The notes beneath the pieces were generated by a model. It did not search any database. It saw only the letters and a list, made by a program, of their open reading frames with translations, and was not told the origin of the DNA. Position numbers and translations under genes: made by a program. Shown here piece by piece: positions 9,095 to 17,927 of a DNA stretch of 64,000 bases (position 1 is its first letter; each line of letters begins with the position of its first letter). Source of the stretch: Dyadobacter sp. CY261 (GTDB lineage Bacteria; Bacteroidota; Bacteroidia; Cytophagales; Spirosomataceae); contig NZ_JAKCPW010000009.1 of NCBI RefSeq assembly GCF_021440085.1, positions 1 through 64,000 on the forward strand. Direction: 5' to 3'.

Positions 9095-10411
9095 TCAGGC
9101 CGGCACCACCTTCTCGCGACCGATGCTGTAATAAGTATACCCCATTTCGCGCATCTGATCAAGTTCGTACAGGTTCCGGCCATCAAAAACCACTTTATTT
9201 TTCAGCAGTTTACTCATTTTTTCAAATTCCGGCGTACGGAACTGGGGCCATTCGGTAAAGATCATCAATGCATCCGCATCGTCGAGCGCCGCGTAGGGCG
9301 TGTGGCAGAATGTCACTTTATCGCCTAAGACACCCTTTACGTTGGTCATTGCCTCCGGATCGTAGGCTACTACTTTCGCCCCGGCCGCGAGCAATGCTTC
9401 GATGTTTTCCAATGCAGGTGCTTCACGAATGTCGTCAGTGTAAGGTTTGAATGCCAATCCCCAAACTGCGATCGTTTTGCCCTTAAGACCATCTGCAAAA
9501 TAGCCTTCCACCATCGGAAGCAACTTCCTCTTCTGGTCATCGTTCACATCCATCACCGATTTCAGAATGCGGAAATCGTAATCAAAATCTTTGGATGTTT
9601 TGGCCAATGCCTGTACATCCTTCGGAAAACAGCTACCACCATAGCCGATTCCTGCGAAAAGGAAGCGTTTGCCGATACGGCTATCTGTTCCGATACCACG
9701 ACGAATATCGTCCACATTGGCACCGACTTTCTCGCAAAGATTCGCGATTTCATTCATGAAAGTAATTTTCATCGCCAGGAACGAGTTCGCCGCATATTTG
9801 GTCATTTCAGCCGATCGCTCATCCATGAAGATAACAGGGTTACCCTGACGCACCAATGGCGCATAAAGCTTCTCCATTACCTTTTTGGCTTTTTCCGAGG
9901 TTGTACCCACCACTACGCGGTCGGGTTTCATGAAATCTTCCACGGCTACGCCCTCGCGAAGGAATTCAGGGTTGGACACCACATCGAAATCAACTTTCGC
10001 ATTTTTAGCGATCGCTGCACGCACTTTTTCGGCCGTCCCCACAGGAACCGTACTTTTGTCGATGATTACCGCATACTGGTCAAGGATCGGACCGAGGTCG
10101 TCGGCCACCTTGAGAATATATTTGAGGTCGGCGGAGCCATCTTCACCGGGAGGGGTTGGTAATGCGAGGAATATTACCTGCGCATCTTTGATACCTTCGA
10201 GCAGGTCGGTTGTGAACAACAATCGCCCTTCCGCCACATTGCGGTCGAAAAGCACGTCGAGGCCCGGCTCGTAAATGGGTATTTCTCCTTTTTGAAGGCG
10301 TTCCACCTTTCTAACGTCGATGTCGACACAAGTTACCTGGTTGCCTGTCTCGGCAAAGCACGTACCTGTCACCAAGCCAACGTATCCTGTTCCTACTACT
10401 GCAATTTTCAT
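9095..10411 (-). CDS. ugd: UDP-glucose 6-dehydrogenase
   Basis: It oxidises UDP-glucose to UDP-glucuronate in two NAD-dependent steps. The 438 residues show the Rossmann motif GTGYVGLVTG at 7-16, IDKSTVPVGT, and NPEFLREG. The catalytic cysteine is Cys261 in GYGGSCFPKD, and the C-terminal domain carries WGLAFKPYTDDIREAP. It is the first gene of a two-gene unit with the decarboxylase. Confidence 0.95.
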   Translation of the reverse strand: MKIAVVGTGYVGLVTGTCFAETGNQVTCVDIDVRKVERLQKGEIPIYEPGLDVLFDRNVAEGRLLFTTDLLEGIKDAQVIFLALPTPPGEDGSADLKYILKVADDLGPILDQYAVIIDKSTVPVGTAEKVRAAIAKNAKVDFDVVSNPEFLREGVAVEDFMKPDRVVVGTTSEKAKKVMEKLYAPLVRQGNPVIFMDERSAEMTKYAANSFLAMKITFMNEIANLCEKVGANVDDIRRGIGTDSRIGKRFLFAGIGYGGSCFPKDVQALAKTSKDFDYDFRILKSVMDVNDDQKRKLLPMVEGYFADGLKGKTIAVWGLAFKPYTDDIREAPALENIEALLAAGAKVVAYDPEAMTNVKGVLGDKVTFCHTPYAALDDADALMIFTEWPQFRTPEFEKMSKLLKNKVVFDGRNLYELDQMREMGYTYYSIGREKVVPA

Positions 10412-10502
10412 AAACGATTAATTATTGTATAGCTGTTTCGGCACTTGTTTAATAAAAATCCGGGAATTGTACTTAACTAAGTCCAGAGTCTATGGATGGT
10501 TG

Positions 10503-10510
10503 CAAAAGTA
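10503..10510 (-). promoter_or_regulatory. Possible -7 element for the ugd operon
   Basis: The minus strand reads TACTTTTG, matching the Bacteroidota -7 consensus TAnnTTTG, about 90 bases before the ugd start. No convincing TTTG/TTG -33 element lies 19-20 bases upstream, so the call is weak. Confidence 0.3.
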
Positions 10511-10624
10511 ATTTTTTTAAGCGAATCTTCACCTCCGCCATTTCGATTTGTTCGTTAGAGGCTAGCGATTTTGTCGCATTCTCACTATCATTGGGTAATC
10601 ACACAAATATAATCATCAACACCT

Positions 10625-11791
10625 ATGGACACACGAGAAAAAGAGATAGCTAAAAACCCTTCTGACGAGATTTGTGACCTTATCAAGGAAACCGTCAGGG
10701 ATTTCGCCGTGCTTCACCTTAAGCCGCATACCCGCACCTGGGACGAGCAGCAGCATTTTCCAAAAGAACTTTTCAAAGCCATGGGCGATCTCGGCCTCAT
10801 GGGAATGGTCATTCCGGAAAGCCTCGGCGGAGCCGGTCTGGGCTACCGGGAATATGTTACGGCAATCATAGAACTGGCTAAGGTAGACCCTTCCATCGCA
10901 TTGTCGATGGCTGCACATAATTCTCTTTGTACCAATCATATATACATGTTCGGTAACGACGAACAAAAGCAAAAATACCTGCCCGGCCTCGCTTCGGGGA
11001 CGCTTGTGGGCGCCTGGGGCCTTACCGAGCCGAATACCGGGTCCGACGCCGGCAATATGCGCACAGTGGCTGTCAGAGATGGGAACGACTGGGTAATTAA
11101 TGGGTCTAAAAACTTCATCACCAATGGAAAAAGTGCTGATGTGCTCGTAGTGATAACCCGAAGCGGCGAGCCCGGTGATAAGCACGGCGCCACTGCATTT
11201 GTGATCGACAGTAATACGCCCGGTTTCAGTGCGGGTCGCAAAGAAGATAAGCTCGGAATGCGTGCTTCTGAAACGGTGGAGTTGCTTTTTCAGGATTGTC
11301 GCATCCCCGACAGTCAGAGATTGGGAGAGATCGGCGACGGATTTATCCAATCCCTCAAAATACTGGATGGCGGCCGCATTTCCATCGCCGCTTTGGGGGT
11401 CGGTACTGCATGGGGTGCATATGAAGCAGCATTGGCTTATTCCAAAGAACGCAAACAGTTCGGCAAAGCCATTTGCGACTTCCAGGCCATCGCATTCAAA
11501 CTTGCAGATATGTACACGGACGCACAAGCGTCATCCTTGCTCACATTCCATGCTGCTGCATTGAAAGATGCTGGCGAAAAAGTGACGCTGGCAAGCTCCG
11601 TAGCGAAATACCATTCATCGGAAACGGCGGTGCGCATCGCTAATGAGGCCGTGCAGATTTTCGGGGGTTATGGTTTTGTCAAAGATTACCCTGCCGAAAA
11701 ATTCTACCGCGACAGTAAGCTCTGCACCATCGGTGAAGGCACCAGTGAGATTCAGAAAATGGTGATTTCAAAAGAGATTTTGAGGAATTAA
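10625..11791 (+). CDS. Acyl-CoA dehydrogenase
   Basis: The 388-residue flavoenzyme catalyses alpha,beta-desaturation of an acyl-CoA. It shows the family order: N-terminal helical domain, AWGLTEPNTGSDAGNM and VINGSKNFITNG in the middle, then ERKQFGKAICDFQA, FGGYGFVKDYPAEKFYRDSK and IGEGTSEIQ, where Glu371 is the expected catalytic base. Length and motifs fit the short/medium-chain group; substrate length cannot be read from sequence. It stands alone, 145 bases before the GH9 gene. Confidence 0.92.
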   Translation: MDTREKEIAKNPSDEICDLIKETVRDFAVLHLKPHTRTWDEQQHFPKELFKAMGDLGLMGMVIPESLGGAGLGYREYVTAIIELAKVDPSIALSMAAHNSLCTNHIYMFGNDEQKQKYLPGLASGTLVGAWGLTEPNTGSDAGNMRTVAVRDGNDWVINGSKNFITNGKSADVLVVITRSGEPGDKHGATAFVIDSNTPGFSAGRKEDKLGMRASETVELLFQDCRIPDSQRLGEIGDGFIQSLKILDGGRISIAALGVGTAWGAYEAALAYSKERKQFGKAICDFQAIAFKLADMYTDAQASSLLTFHAAALKDAGEKVTLASSVAKYHSSETAVRIANEAVQIFGGYGFVKDYPAEKFYRDSKLCTIGEGTSEIQKMVISKEILRN

Positions 11792-11935
11792 ATCCCAACA
11801 TCCATTATTAGTTAAGTAAAAATGAGTGCATCCCAACCGGCTAATAATTGAACCTGACCGGCTGGACTTTAATATCCAAATTTTCAAAAAGAGGCACAAA
11901 TATCGTTACTCCCGCCCCAAACTAACGCAATTGTT

Positions 11936-14653
11936 ATGGGAAAGACGATCTTACTGCTGTTCATGCTGGCTAGCGGCTATGCATATGCCCAAAAAGCCGG
12001 CTCCCTGCCGGGTGCCCCCACAATCACTTACTCGCCCGTTTCCGATCGCGTCGCATTATTGACGGTCAGCGAGCGGTTCGACACCACAGGATGCCATAAT
12101 CCGAAGCGATATTGGTTGCAATCCACGACTGATCCCGACTATCAAGCTACGACCAATCCTGTCCGTGTTGGTCGGCATAGCTTTGTACAAGGACTTTCAA
12201 CCAACGGCGAGCCGGATATTGTCTTTGAGCTATATCTGATTTTTGACAAACCATTCAAAAACGGCAAATCCTATCATATGCAAGCCGAGCCTATTCAGGA
12301 TGTTGACGGCAATGCAACCGTTTTGAATACCACATTTACTTTCAGCGACACCGACATCCTCGGCAATGTAAAGGCCAACCAGGTTGGTTACTTGCCGGAA
12401 GGGCCTAAGCTTGGGAAATTGGGGAGGTTCCTGGGCGACGCCTGGTTCATGCCCATCGATACTATTTCGCCGCCGCCGTTCCAGATTATCGGGGCAGATC
12501 AGCAAGCTGTTTTTGAAGGGAATTGTAAATATCTCAAATCCGATTCCGCATTCAGTGGCGAAAGGGTCTTTGACATTGATTTTTCGGCATGGCAAACGCC
12601 CGGCCAATATCACATTTACGTCCCTGGCTACGGCAGGTCAGAAACTTTTACCATCTCGGCCGACTGCTATAATGAACTTTATTATAACTCGGCAAGGGCT
12701 TTGTATTACCAGCGTTCGGGGAAGCTCGAAGGCGTCTATAGTGGAGCGTGGGCCCGCGAAGGCTTGCCCTCTCAAACAGCGCAAATCCATACTTCACACA
12801 CCAATTCACCGCTTTACTCATCATCTGATCATCCGCCAGGGACGCAGCTTCCTATGCAAGGCGGTTGGCTGGATGCGGGGGATTACGGGCGCTATGTACC
12901 CACAGCCGCCAGCGCGTTGTTCATCCTTTTCACGGCCTTTGAACGCTATCCTCAGAAATTCCCCGACAGTCACCTGAACCTCCCGGAAAGCGGAAACGGT
13001 ATTCCCGACTGGCTCGACGAGGCCAAATACGAAACCGACTGGCTGATGCAAATGCAGGCTCCCGACGGCGCCGTCTACTTCCGCGTCACACCCGCGACAT
13101 GGCCGCAGGGCCTGCCAGGCGACGAGCACAACACACTAATTATTTCGGAAAAAACCACACAATCCACGGCACTTTTCGCGGCATCAATGGCCATGGCGGC
13201 CCGAAATTTCAAGAAATACAATCCTGCCTACTCGGCGTCGTGCCTCGACAAAGCCCGTAGAGCGTGGTCGTTCCTGAATGATCATCTCACACCAACCCCA
13301 CCGGTTAGCGTGCCAGGCATCAACGCCGGATCCTATCCCGATCCGATCGATGCCGATAACCGGGCGTGGGCAGCAGCAGAACTTTACAAAACTACCGGAG
13401 AGCCGCAATACAACGCGGATTTCAAGAACTGGTACGGCCAGATTCCCCACCAGTTCCATGCGACAATGAGCTGGCAACAGCATACTTTCAAAGCCGCCTG
13501 GGCACATGCTACGACTTCGTTCCCAACGGATGCCGCATTTGTACAGGAGTTTAAAAGCAGATTAAACAGTGAAGTATTAGGTAATTATTACAACCGCACC
13601 ATGAAAATCCACGCCTACCACGGTGCCTACCATCATTTTAAAGGCTATGTCGGTTATGGAACGTTTGGGATGGCACAGAGTTATGCCTTCGATTATATTC
13701 TGTTTGCCTCGCTGCTTCAAAAACCGGAACTGCTGGATTATGCCAAAATTCAGCTTGATATCCCACTGGGTAACAATCCCCTGTCCCAGTGCTTTATAAC
13801 CGGAACTGGCAAGCATTCTCCTAAATATCCATTGCACTGGTCGACCGTACCTGGCAGATTTGCGGAGCCGGTTCCTGGTGTGCCGGTTTTCGGGCCAGCA
13901 GCTTCGCTGCTGATGAACCGGCCTTCGAGCTTTGCCATTCAGGATTTACTGAACCGTTACCCGAATGGTTATCGCAAAGAGGATCCCTACCCCGTACTTC
14001 GGCGCTACACCGATGCTCGGCAAGCCGTTGAAATGTCCGAATTTACCGTGCAGGAGATCAGTGTGACGGCGGCGGTTTTTGCGTTTTTTAGCAATATTGC
14101 AGCCGATCCGCTGCCAGTGCGGTTAGAAGCATTTGAGGTAAAAATAGCAGACTGCAAGGTTAAATTGCAGTGGCGCACCTCCGAAGAAGTGAATGCCGCA
14201 TACTTCGCCGTTGAGCACAGTGCCGATGGCCGAAATTTCACCGCAATAGGTCGGATCGATGCCGCCGGTTCATCCAATTCCATCAGGCATTATGACTTTG
14301 AAGACCCTTCCCCGCAATCGGTCAACTACTATCGCCTTAAAATGGTCGATGCCGACAGGACATTTGAAAACTCGTCGATCCGTTTCGCCCGACTGGCGTG
14401 CAGGCAAGTCCAATGGTCCGTAACACCTGTTAACAGGCATATTTACAGCATTTTAGTTAAGAATAAAACCGATACTCCGGCTGCACAATATCAGGCTGAG
14501 CTTTACAACTTACAAGGCTCGGTGGTCAGAAGAACGTTGCCTGGCCGCGGTTTGGCATTCAATATCTCCGGGCTGGCTTCGGGTGTGTACATTGTACGAC
14601 TTCGCGGTGGTGCGGGCGAAGATTTCGGAAGCAGAAGGTTGCTGATCCCATAA
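11936..14653 (+). CDS. Secreted glycoside hydrolase family 9 protein with T9SS-like tail
   Basis: The 905-residue protein has a signal peptide (cleavage after about YAYA, residue 18) and an N-terminal beta region with a CelD-N-like Ig domain (VKANQVGYLPEGPK). The (alpha/alpha)6 catalytic domain of GH9 spans roughly residues 225-720. The nucleophile-water aspartates lie in GGWLDAGDYGRY (about 308-320), with the histidine region GKHSPKYPLHW and the acid glutamate in EMSEFTVQE (about 706). GH9 enzymes are mostly endo-beta-1,4-glucanases or related beta-glycosidases. The last 190 residues are a fibronectin-like segment (WRTSEEVNAAYFAVEHS) and a beta-rich tail ending VYIVRLRGG...LLIP, typical of cargo of the type IX secretion system. 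It is probably exported to the surface or medium for glucan breakdown. Confidence 0.88.
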   Translation: MGKTILLLFMLASGYAYAQKAGSLPGAPTITYSPVSDRVALLTVSERFDTTGCHNPKRYWLQSTTDPDYQATTNPVRVGRHSFVQGLSTNGEPDIVFELYLIFDKPFKNGKSYHMQAEPIQDVDGNATVLNTTFTFSDTDILGNVKANQVGYLPEGPKLGKLGRFLGDAWFMPIDTISPPPFQIIGADQQAVFEGNCKYLKSDSAFSGERVFDIDFSAWQTPGQYHIYVPGYGRSETFTISADCYNELYYNSARALYYQRSGKLEGVYSGAWAREGLPSQTAQIHTSHTNSPLYSSSDHPPGTQLPMQGGWLDAGDYGRYVPTAASALFILFTAFERYPQKFPDSHLNLPESGNGIPDWLDEAKYETDWLMQMQAPDGAVYFRVTPATWPQGLPGDEHNTLIISEKTTQSTALFAASMAMAARNFKKYNPAYSASCLDKARRAWSFLNDHLTPTPPVSVPGINAGSYPDPIDADNRAWAAAELYKTTGEPQYNADFKNWYGQIPHQFHATMSWQQHTFKAAWAHATTSFPTDAAFVQEFKSRLNSEVLGNYYNRTMKIHAYHGAYHHFKGYVGYGTFGMAQSYAFDYILFASLLQKPELLDYAKIQLDIPLGNNPLSQCFITGTGKHSPKYPLHWSTVPGRFAEPVPGVPVFGPAASLLMNRPSSFAIQDLLNRYPNGYRKEDPYPVLRRYTDARQAVEMSEFTVQEISVTAAVFAFFSNIAADPLPVRLEAFEVKIADCKVKLQWRTSEEVNAAYFAVEHSADGRNFTAIGRIDAAGSSNSIRHYDFEDPSPQSVNYYRLKMVDADRTFENSSIRFARLACRQVQWSVTPVNRHIYSILVKNKTDTPAAQYQAELYNLQGSVVRRTLPGRGLAFNISGLASGVYIVRLRGGAGEDFGSRRLLIP

Positions 14654-14774
14654 CCAGAGAACCATTTATCCGGGAGTTCGACCGACGGGCACCATTACCT
14701 TACACTAGTCCGAGACCGGTAGGAATGAAGAACGCTTCATGCTATTTTCGCCATAGACCTTAAACCGACTTGTT

Positions 14775-15686
14775 ATGACCCCCTTCATTGTCTTGCTTGT
14801 ACTGGTAGTCCTTACCATTTTGATGACCGTCAAGGTTGTCCCGCAACAAAGTGCTTACATTCTGGAACGTCTGGGAAAGTTCTATGCCGTCCTTCAACCT
14901 GGCATTAACTTCATCATCCCATTCTTCGACCGCATTGCCTACAAATACACATTGAAAGAGGCGGCTGTCGACATTCCGGAGCAGATATGTATCACACGCG
15001 ACAACGTACAGGTACGCATGGACGGCGTTATATTCATTCAGGTAATCGATCCAAGAAAGGCGGCTTATGGCATTGCAGACTATACTTTCGCGGTCATACA
15101 GCTTGCTCAAACCACCATGCGGAGCGAGATCGGCAAATTGGATCTGGACAAAACGTTCGAGGAACGTATGACCATCAACCGTGCGGTGGTAGAGTCTATC
15201 GACGAGGCTGCTACGGGCTGGGGGGTGAAGGTGCTCCGTTATGAAATCAAAAATATTACCCCGCCGCAGAGCGTTTTGATTGCAATGGAAAAGCAAATGC
15301 AGGCCGAGCGCGAACGCCGTGCCGTAATATTGCAATCGGATGGTGAAAAGCAGGCGGCCATTAATGTGGCGGAGGGTCAAAAACAGAAAGTTGTGCTGGA
15401 ATCGGAAGGTATCCGGCTACGGCAAATTAACGAAGCAGAAGGTGAAGCTTCCGCATTGAAATCGGTGGCAGAGGCAACTGCCGAAAGTATCAGGCTCGTT
15501 GCACAGGCGATTCGCGAAGAAGGGGGTGCGGAAGCGGTACAGTTGAAAGTGGCCGAAAACTATGTGGAACAATTTGGCAAGCTGGCCAAAGCCGGCAATA
15601 CGTTGATCCTCCCCGCAAACCTCGCCGATATGGGTTCGCTCATTGCGACCGCACTAACAGTCGTCAAATCTGAACCGAAGAAATAG
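14775..15686 (+). CDS. SPFH/stomatin-like membrane protein
   Basis: The 303 residues start with a single membrane helix (residues 2-22) followed by an SPFH/PHB domain (VPQQSAYILERLGKF, DIPEQICITRDNVQV). A long helical segment rich in Glu, Gln and Ala (about 165-260) should drive oligomerisation. The family forms ring or scaffold assemblies in membranes and resembles QmcA/stomatin more than HflK/HflC. The next gene, three bases downstream, encodes an NfeD-like protein, the common partner of such stomatins. Confidence 0.88.
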   Translation: MTPFIVLLVLVVLTILMTVKVVPQQSAYILERLGKFYAVLQPGINFIIPFFDRIAYKYTLKEAAVDIPEQICITRDNVQVRMDGVIFIQVIDPRKAAYGIADYTFAVIQLAQTTMRSEIGKLDLDKTFEERMTINRAVVESIDEAATGWGVKVLRYEIKNITPPQSVLIAMEKQMQAERERRAVILQSDGEKQAAINVAEGQKQKVVLESEGIRLRQINEAEGEASALKSVAEATAESIRLVAQAIREEGGAEAVQLKVAENYVEQFGKLAKAGNTLILPANLADMGSLIATALTVVKSEPKK

Positions 15687-15688
15687 CA

Positions 15689-16123
15689 ATGGATTTGACA
15701 TTACCTCAGATTTGGCTTATTGTTGGGCTGGTGATGCTTCTCGCGGAACTGGTCAGTGTCCTGCTTGTATTCGTCTTCTTCGCAATAGGTGCCTTGCTGA
15801 CATCCCTTTTAACCACCTTCGGGCTATTGCCTAGCACCGAAAGCCAGATACTCGCATTCTCCGCCATCTCACTGATTTCCCTGCTCGTTTTGCGAAAGCA
15901 AGCCCGTAAACTCCTCGAACGCCGCTCCTCTCCCGAATACAGTGAATTCACCGGCGAAACGGCCATGGTAATCCGCGATATTCCCGGCAATGGCGAAGGC
16001 AGGATCTATTACCGCGGTGCCGAATGGAAAGCCGTTTCGGAAAATCATGAGATTATACCCGCAGGCAGCAAGGTCGTTATCAAGAAAACGGATGGTATTG
16101 TACTGATCGTAGAAGAATCCTGA
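15689..16123 (+). CDS. NfeD-like membrane protein
   Basis: The 144-residue protein has two to three hydrophobic segments in its first 75 residues and a C-terminal OB-fold-like domain (FTGETAMVIRDI, GRIYYRGAEWKAVS, IPAGSKVVIKKTDGIVLIVE), the short NfeD arrangement without a ClpP-like protease part. It directly follows the stomatin-like gene and is likely its membrane partner. Confidence 0.88.
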   Translation: MDLTLPQIWLIVGLVMLLAELVSVLLVFVFFAIGALLTSLLTTFGLLPSTESQILAFSAISLISLLVLRKQARKLLERRSSPEYSEFTGETAMVIRDIPGNGEGRIYYRGAEWKAVSENHEIIPAGSKVVIKKTDGIVLIVEES

Positions 16124-16143
16124 TTTTGAAATACAGTTAAAGC

Positions 16144-16182
16144 AAAAGCCGTGGGCACGATCGATCGAACCCCACGGCTTTT
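16144..16182. terminator. Bidirectional intrinsic terminator
   Basis: A 12-base perfect inverted repeat (aaaagccgtggg / cccacggctttt) around a 15-base loop lies between the convergent NfeD-like and phosphatase genes. T-runs on both sides allow it to serve both. Confidence 0.88.
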
Positions 16183-16197
16183 GTTTTTCACACCAAA

Positions 16198-17856
16198 TTA
16201 CTTTTTCAATGCCTCTTCAACAGGCAGGCCAATATTTCCGCTACCTGGCAGAATGTGCAGCAGTGCGGCGATGGTAGGCGCAATATCACAAACGGATGTT
16301 CTTCTCAGCGTTTCGCCAGGCTTGATACCCCAGCCAAACATCACAAACGGCACCTGAGTGTCGTAGTTATAGGGTGTGCCGTGCGAAGTCCCGGTCGAAG
16401 TCCCGTAAAACCAGCCTGGTTGTGAGATTACCTGCAGATCGCCACTTCGCTTGGCATTCACATTGTTTTTATAAAGTTCGAGCTGATAGGTATTCAACGG
16501 TGCTTTGCCCATGTCGGTCAGGTCGATTACCTCGGCGATGCCCGGAACTGTTAAAGAAGCATCCCGCACCACGCTGTGAACTGCTGCGATGGTGATGTTT
16601 TTCTTTTTCAAAAGGCTATGATCGAGGTAGAGCTGGTTGTTGTCGGTCGCAACGATGTATTTGTCTTTGCCAAATGCTTCATTCAAAGCGTCGGTAACCG
16701 CATTCGTCAGCAATTTACGATCCACCAGGCCGGCAGGCAACTTGTGCTCCTGTGCGAAACCCGGCACATCCACCACGCCGTGATCGGCGGTCAGGAACAC
16801 GGTATATTCCCCTTTTCCTACCCAGCCATCAAGGAAGTTGAAAAGATCGGCAAATTCGCGGTCCAGACGAAGAAAATCATCCTGCTGCTCGATCGAATTG
16901 GGACCTACACGGTGGCCTATCTTATCCGTGGATGAAAAGCTGATCGCCAAAAAATCCGTATCCTTGCCTTTGCCAAGTTGCTCGCCTTTGATGGCCTCGA
17001 TAGCCATCTCTTTGGTAATGGTATTACCCCATGGCGTATCTGTCACGATACCAAACGCATCGCCGGACATGCCCATCAATTCATACGGGAATACCGGCTT
17101 CTTAGCGCCTGGAAGCTTCCCCTCCCAAGCCACGTCATCGGGGGAGCTCTGAGTGTATGCATCTGCTGTTAACAGCAGGTCCCAGCCTTTTTTCAAATAC
17201 TCGGCAGGCATCTTTTTCGCATTGTAATCCTTGGCCCATTGCGGCAGGTCATCCATATAATAAGTGCTGGTGACCCAGTTGCCGGTTTTGGAATCGAACC
17301 AGTAAGCAGCGTTCGCCGCGTGGCCCGCTGGCAGGATCGACCCGCGGTCTTTAATGGCTATACCGATCGTCTTGGAGCGAAAATTGGTGGCAATGCGCAA
17401 CTGGTCGGTTACTGTGCTCACCAGCAAATTCTTCGGTGACATTTTGCCAACGACCACATTATTGGCACCTACCGTTTTGACGGTACTGTCCTCCACACAA
17501 TATACCTCCTGCTTTGCAATCGGATCGTACCATTCGTTACCAACAATACCATTGATCGCCGGAATGGAGCCTGTGTAGGCAGATGCATGTCCGGCAGCAG
17601 TAACTGTCAATGCATAGCTGTAATGGTTGTTTCGGCAATTGAAACCCTCATTCATCATGCGTTTAAAACCTCCCTCTGTGTACTGATCGTAATAGCGGTA
17701 CAGGTAATCATAGCGCATCTGGTCCACAACAATACCGACAACGATTTTGGGACGGGTAATGGTCGACGCCTTTGCGAGGGCCGCTTTCTTGGGAGTTTGC
17801 GCATAAACGGCCGTGGTAGCCATCGCAGCCAACACCCAGCAACATAATCTTCTCAC
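16198..17856 (-). CDS. PafA-like alkaline phosphatase, copy 1
   Basis: This 552-residue alkaline phosphatase superfamily enzyme has a signal peptide (cleavage near residue 19). The residues known for PafA of Elizabethkingia map with a constant offset of seven: nucleophile Thr86 in TVTAAGH, Asn107 in GIVGNEW, and Lys169 and Arg171 in IKDR. This spacing (T-21-N-62-K-2-R) supports phosphate monoesterase rather than diesterase activity. Metal ligands are visible in GIVVDQMRYD, DKIGHRVGPNS and LTADHGVVD. It should release phosphate from organic phosphomonoesters in the periplasm. It lies 71 bases downstream of a close paralogue. Confidence 0.88.
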   Translation of the reverse strand: MRRLCCWVLAAMATTAVYAQTPKKAALAKASTITRPKIVVGIVVDQMRYDYLYRYYDQYTEGGFKRMMNEGFNCRNNHYSYALTVTAAGHASAYTGSIPAINGIVGNEWYDPIAKQEVYCVEDSTVKTVGANNVVVGKMSPKNLLVSTVTDQLRIATNFRSKTIGIAIKDRGSILPAGHAANAAYWFDSKTGNWVTSTYYMDDLPQWAKDYNAKKMPAEYLKKGWDLLLTADAYTQSSPDDVAWEGKLPGAKKPVFPYELMGMSGDAFGIVTDTPWGNTITKEMAIEAIKGEQLGKGKDTDFLAISFSSTDKIGHRVGPNSIEQQDDFLRLDREFADLFNFLDGWVGKGEYTVFLTADHGVVDVPGFAQEHKLPAGLVDRKLLTNAVTDALNEAFGKDKYIVATDNNQLYLDHSLLKKKNITIAAVHSVVRDASLTVPGIAEVIDLTDMGKAPLNTYQLELYKNNVNAKRSGDLQVISQPGWFYGTSTGTSHGTPYNYDTQVPFVMFGWGIKPGETLRRTSVCDIAPTIAALLHILPGSGNIGLPVEEALKK

Positions 17857-17878
17857 AGTTCAGGAATTTAGTTAAAAC

Positions 17879-17910
17879 AAAAAACTGCGGGACACGTGAC
17901 CGGCCCGCAG
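17879..17910 (-). terminator. Intrinsic terminator after PafA-like copy 2
   Basis: On the minus strand the stem ctgcggg / cccgcag (17904-17910 with 17885-17891) is followed by a T-run. It sits between the two phosphatase genes, so copy 2 can be ended before copy 1. Confidence 0.75.
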
Positions 17911-17927
17911 GAAAACATATTGGTCAG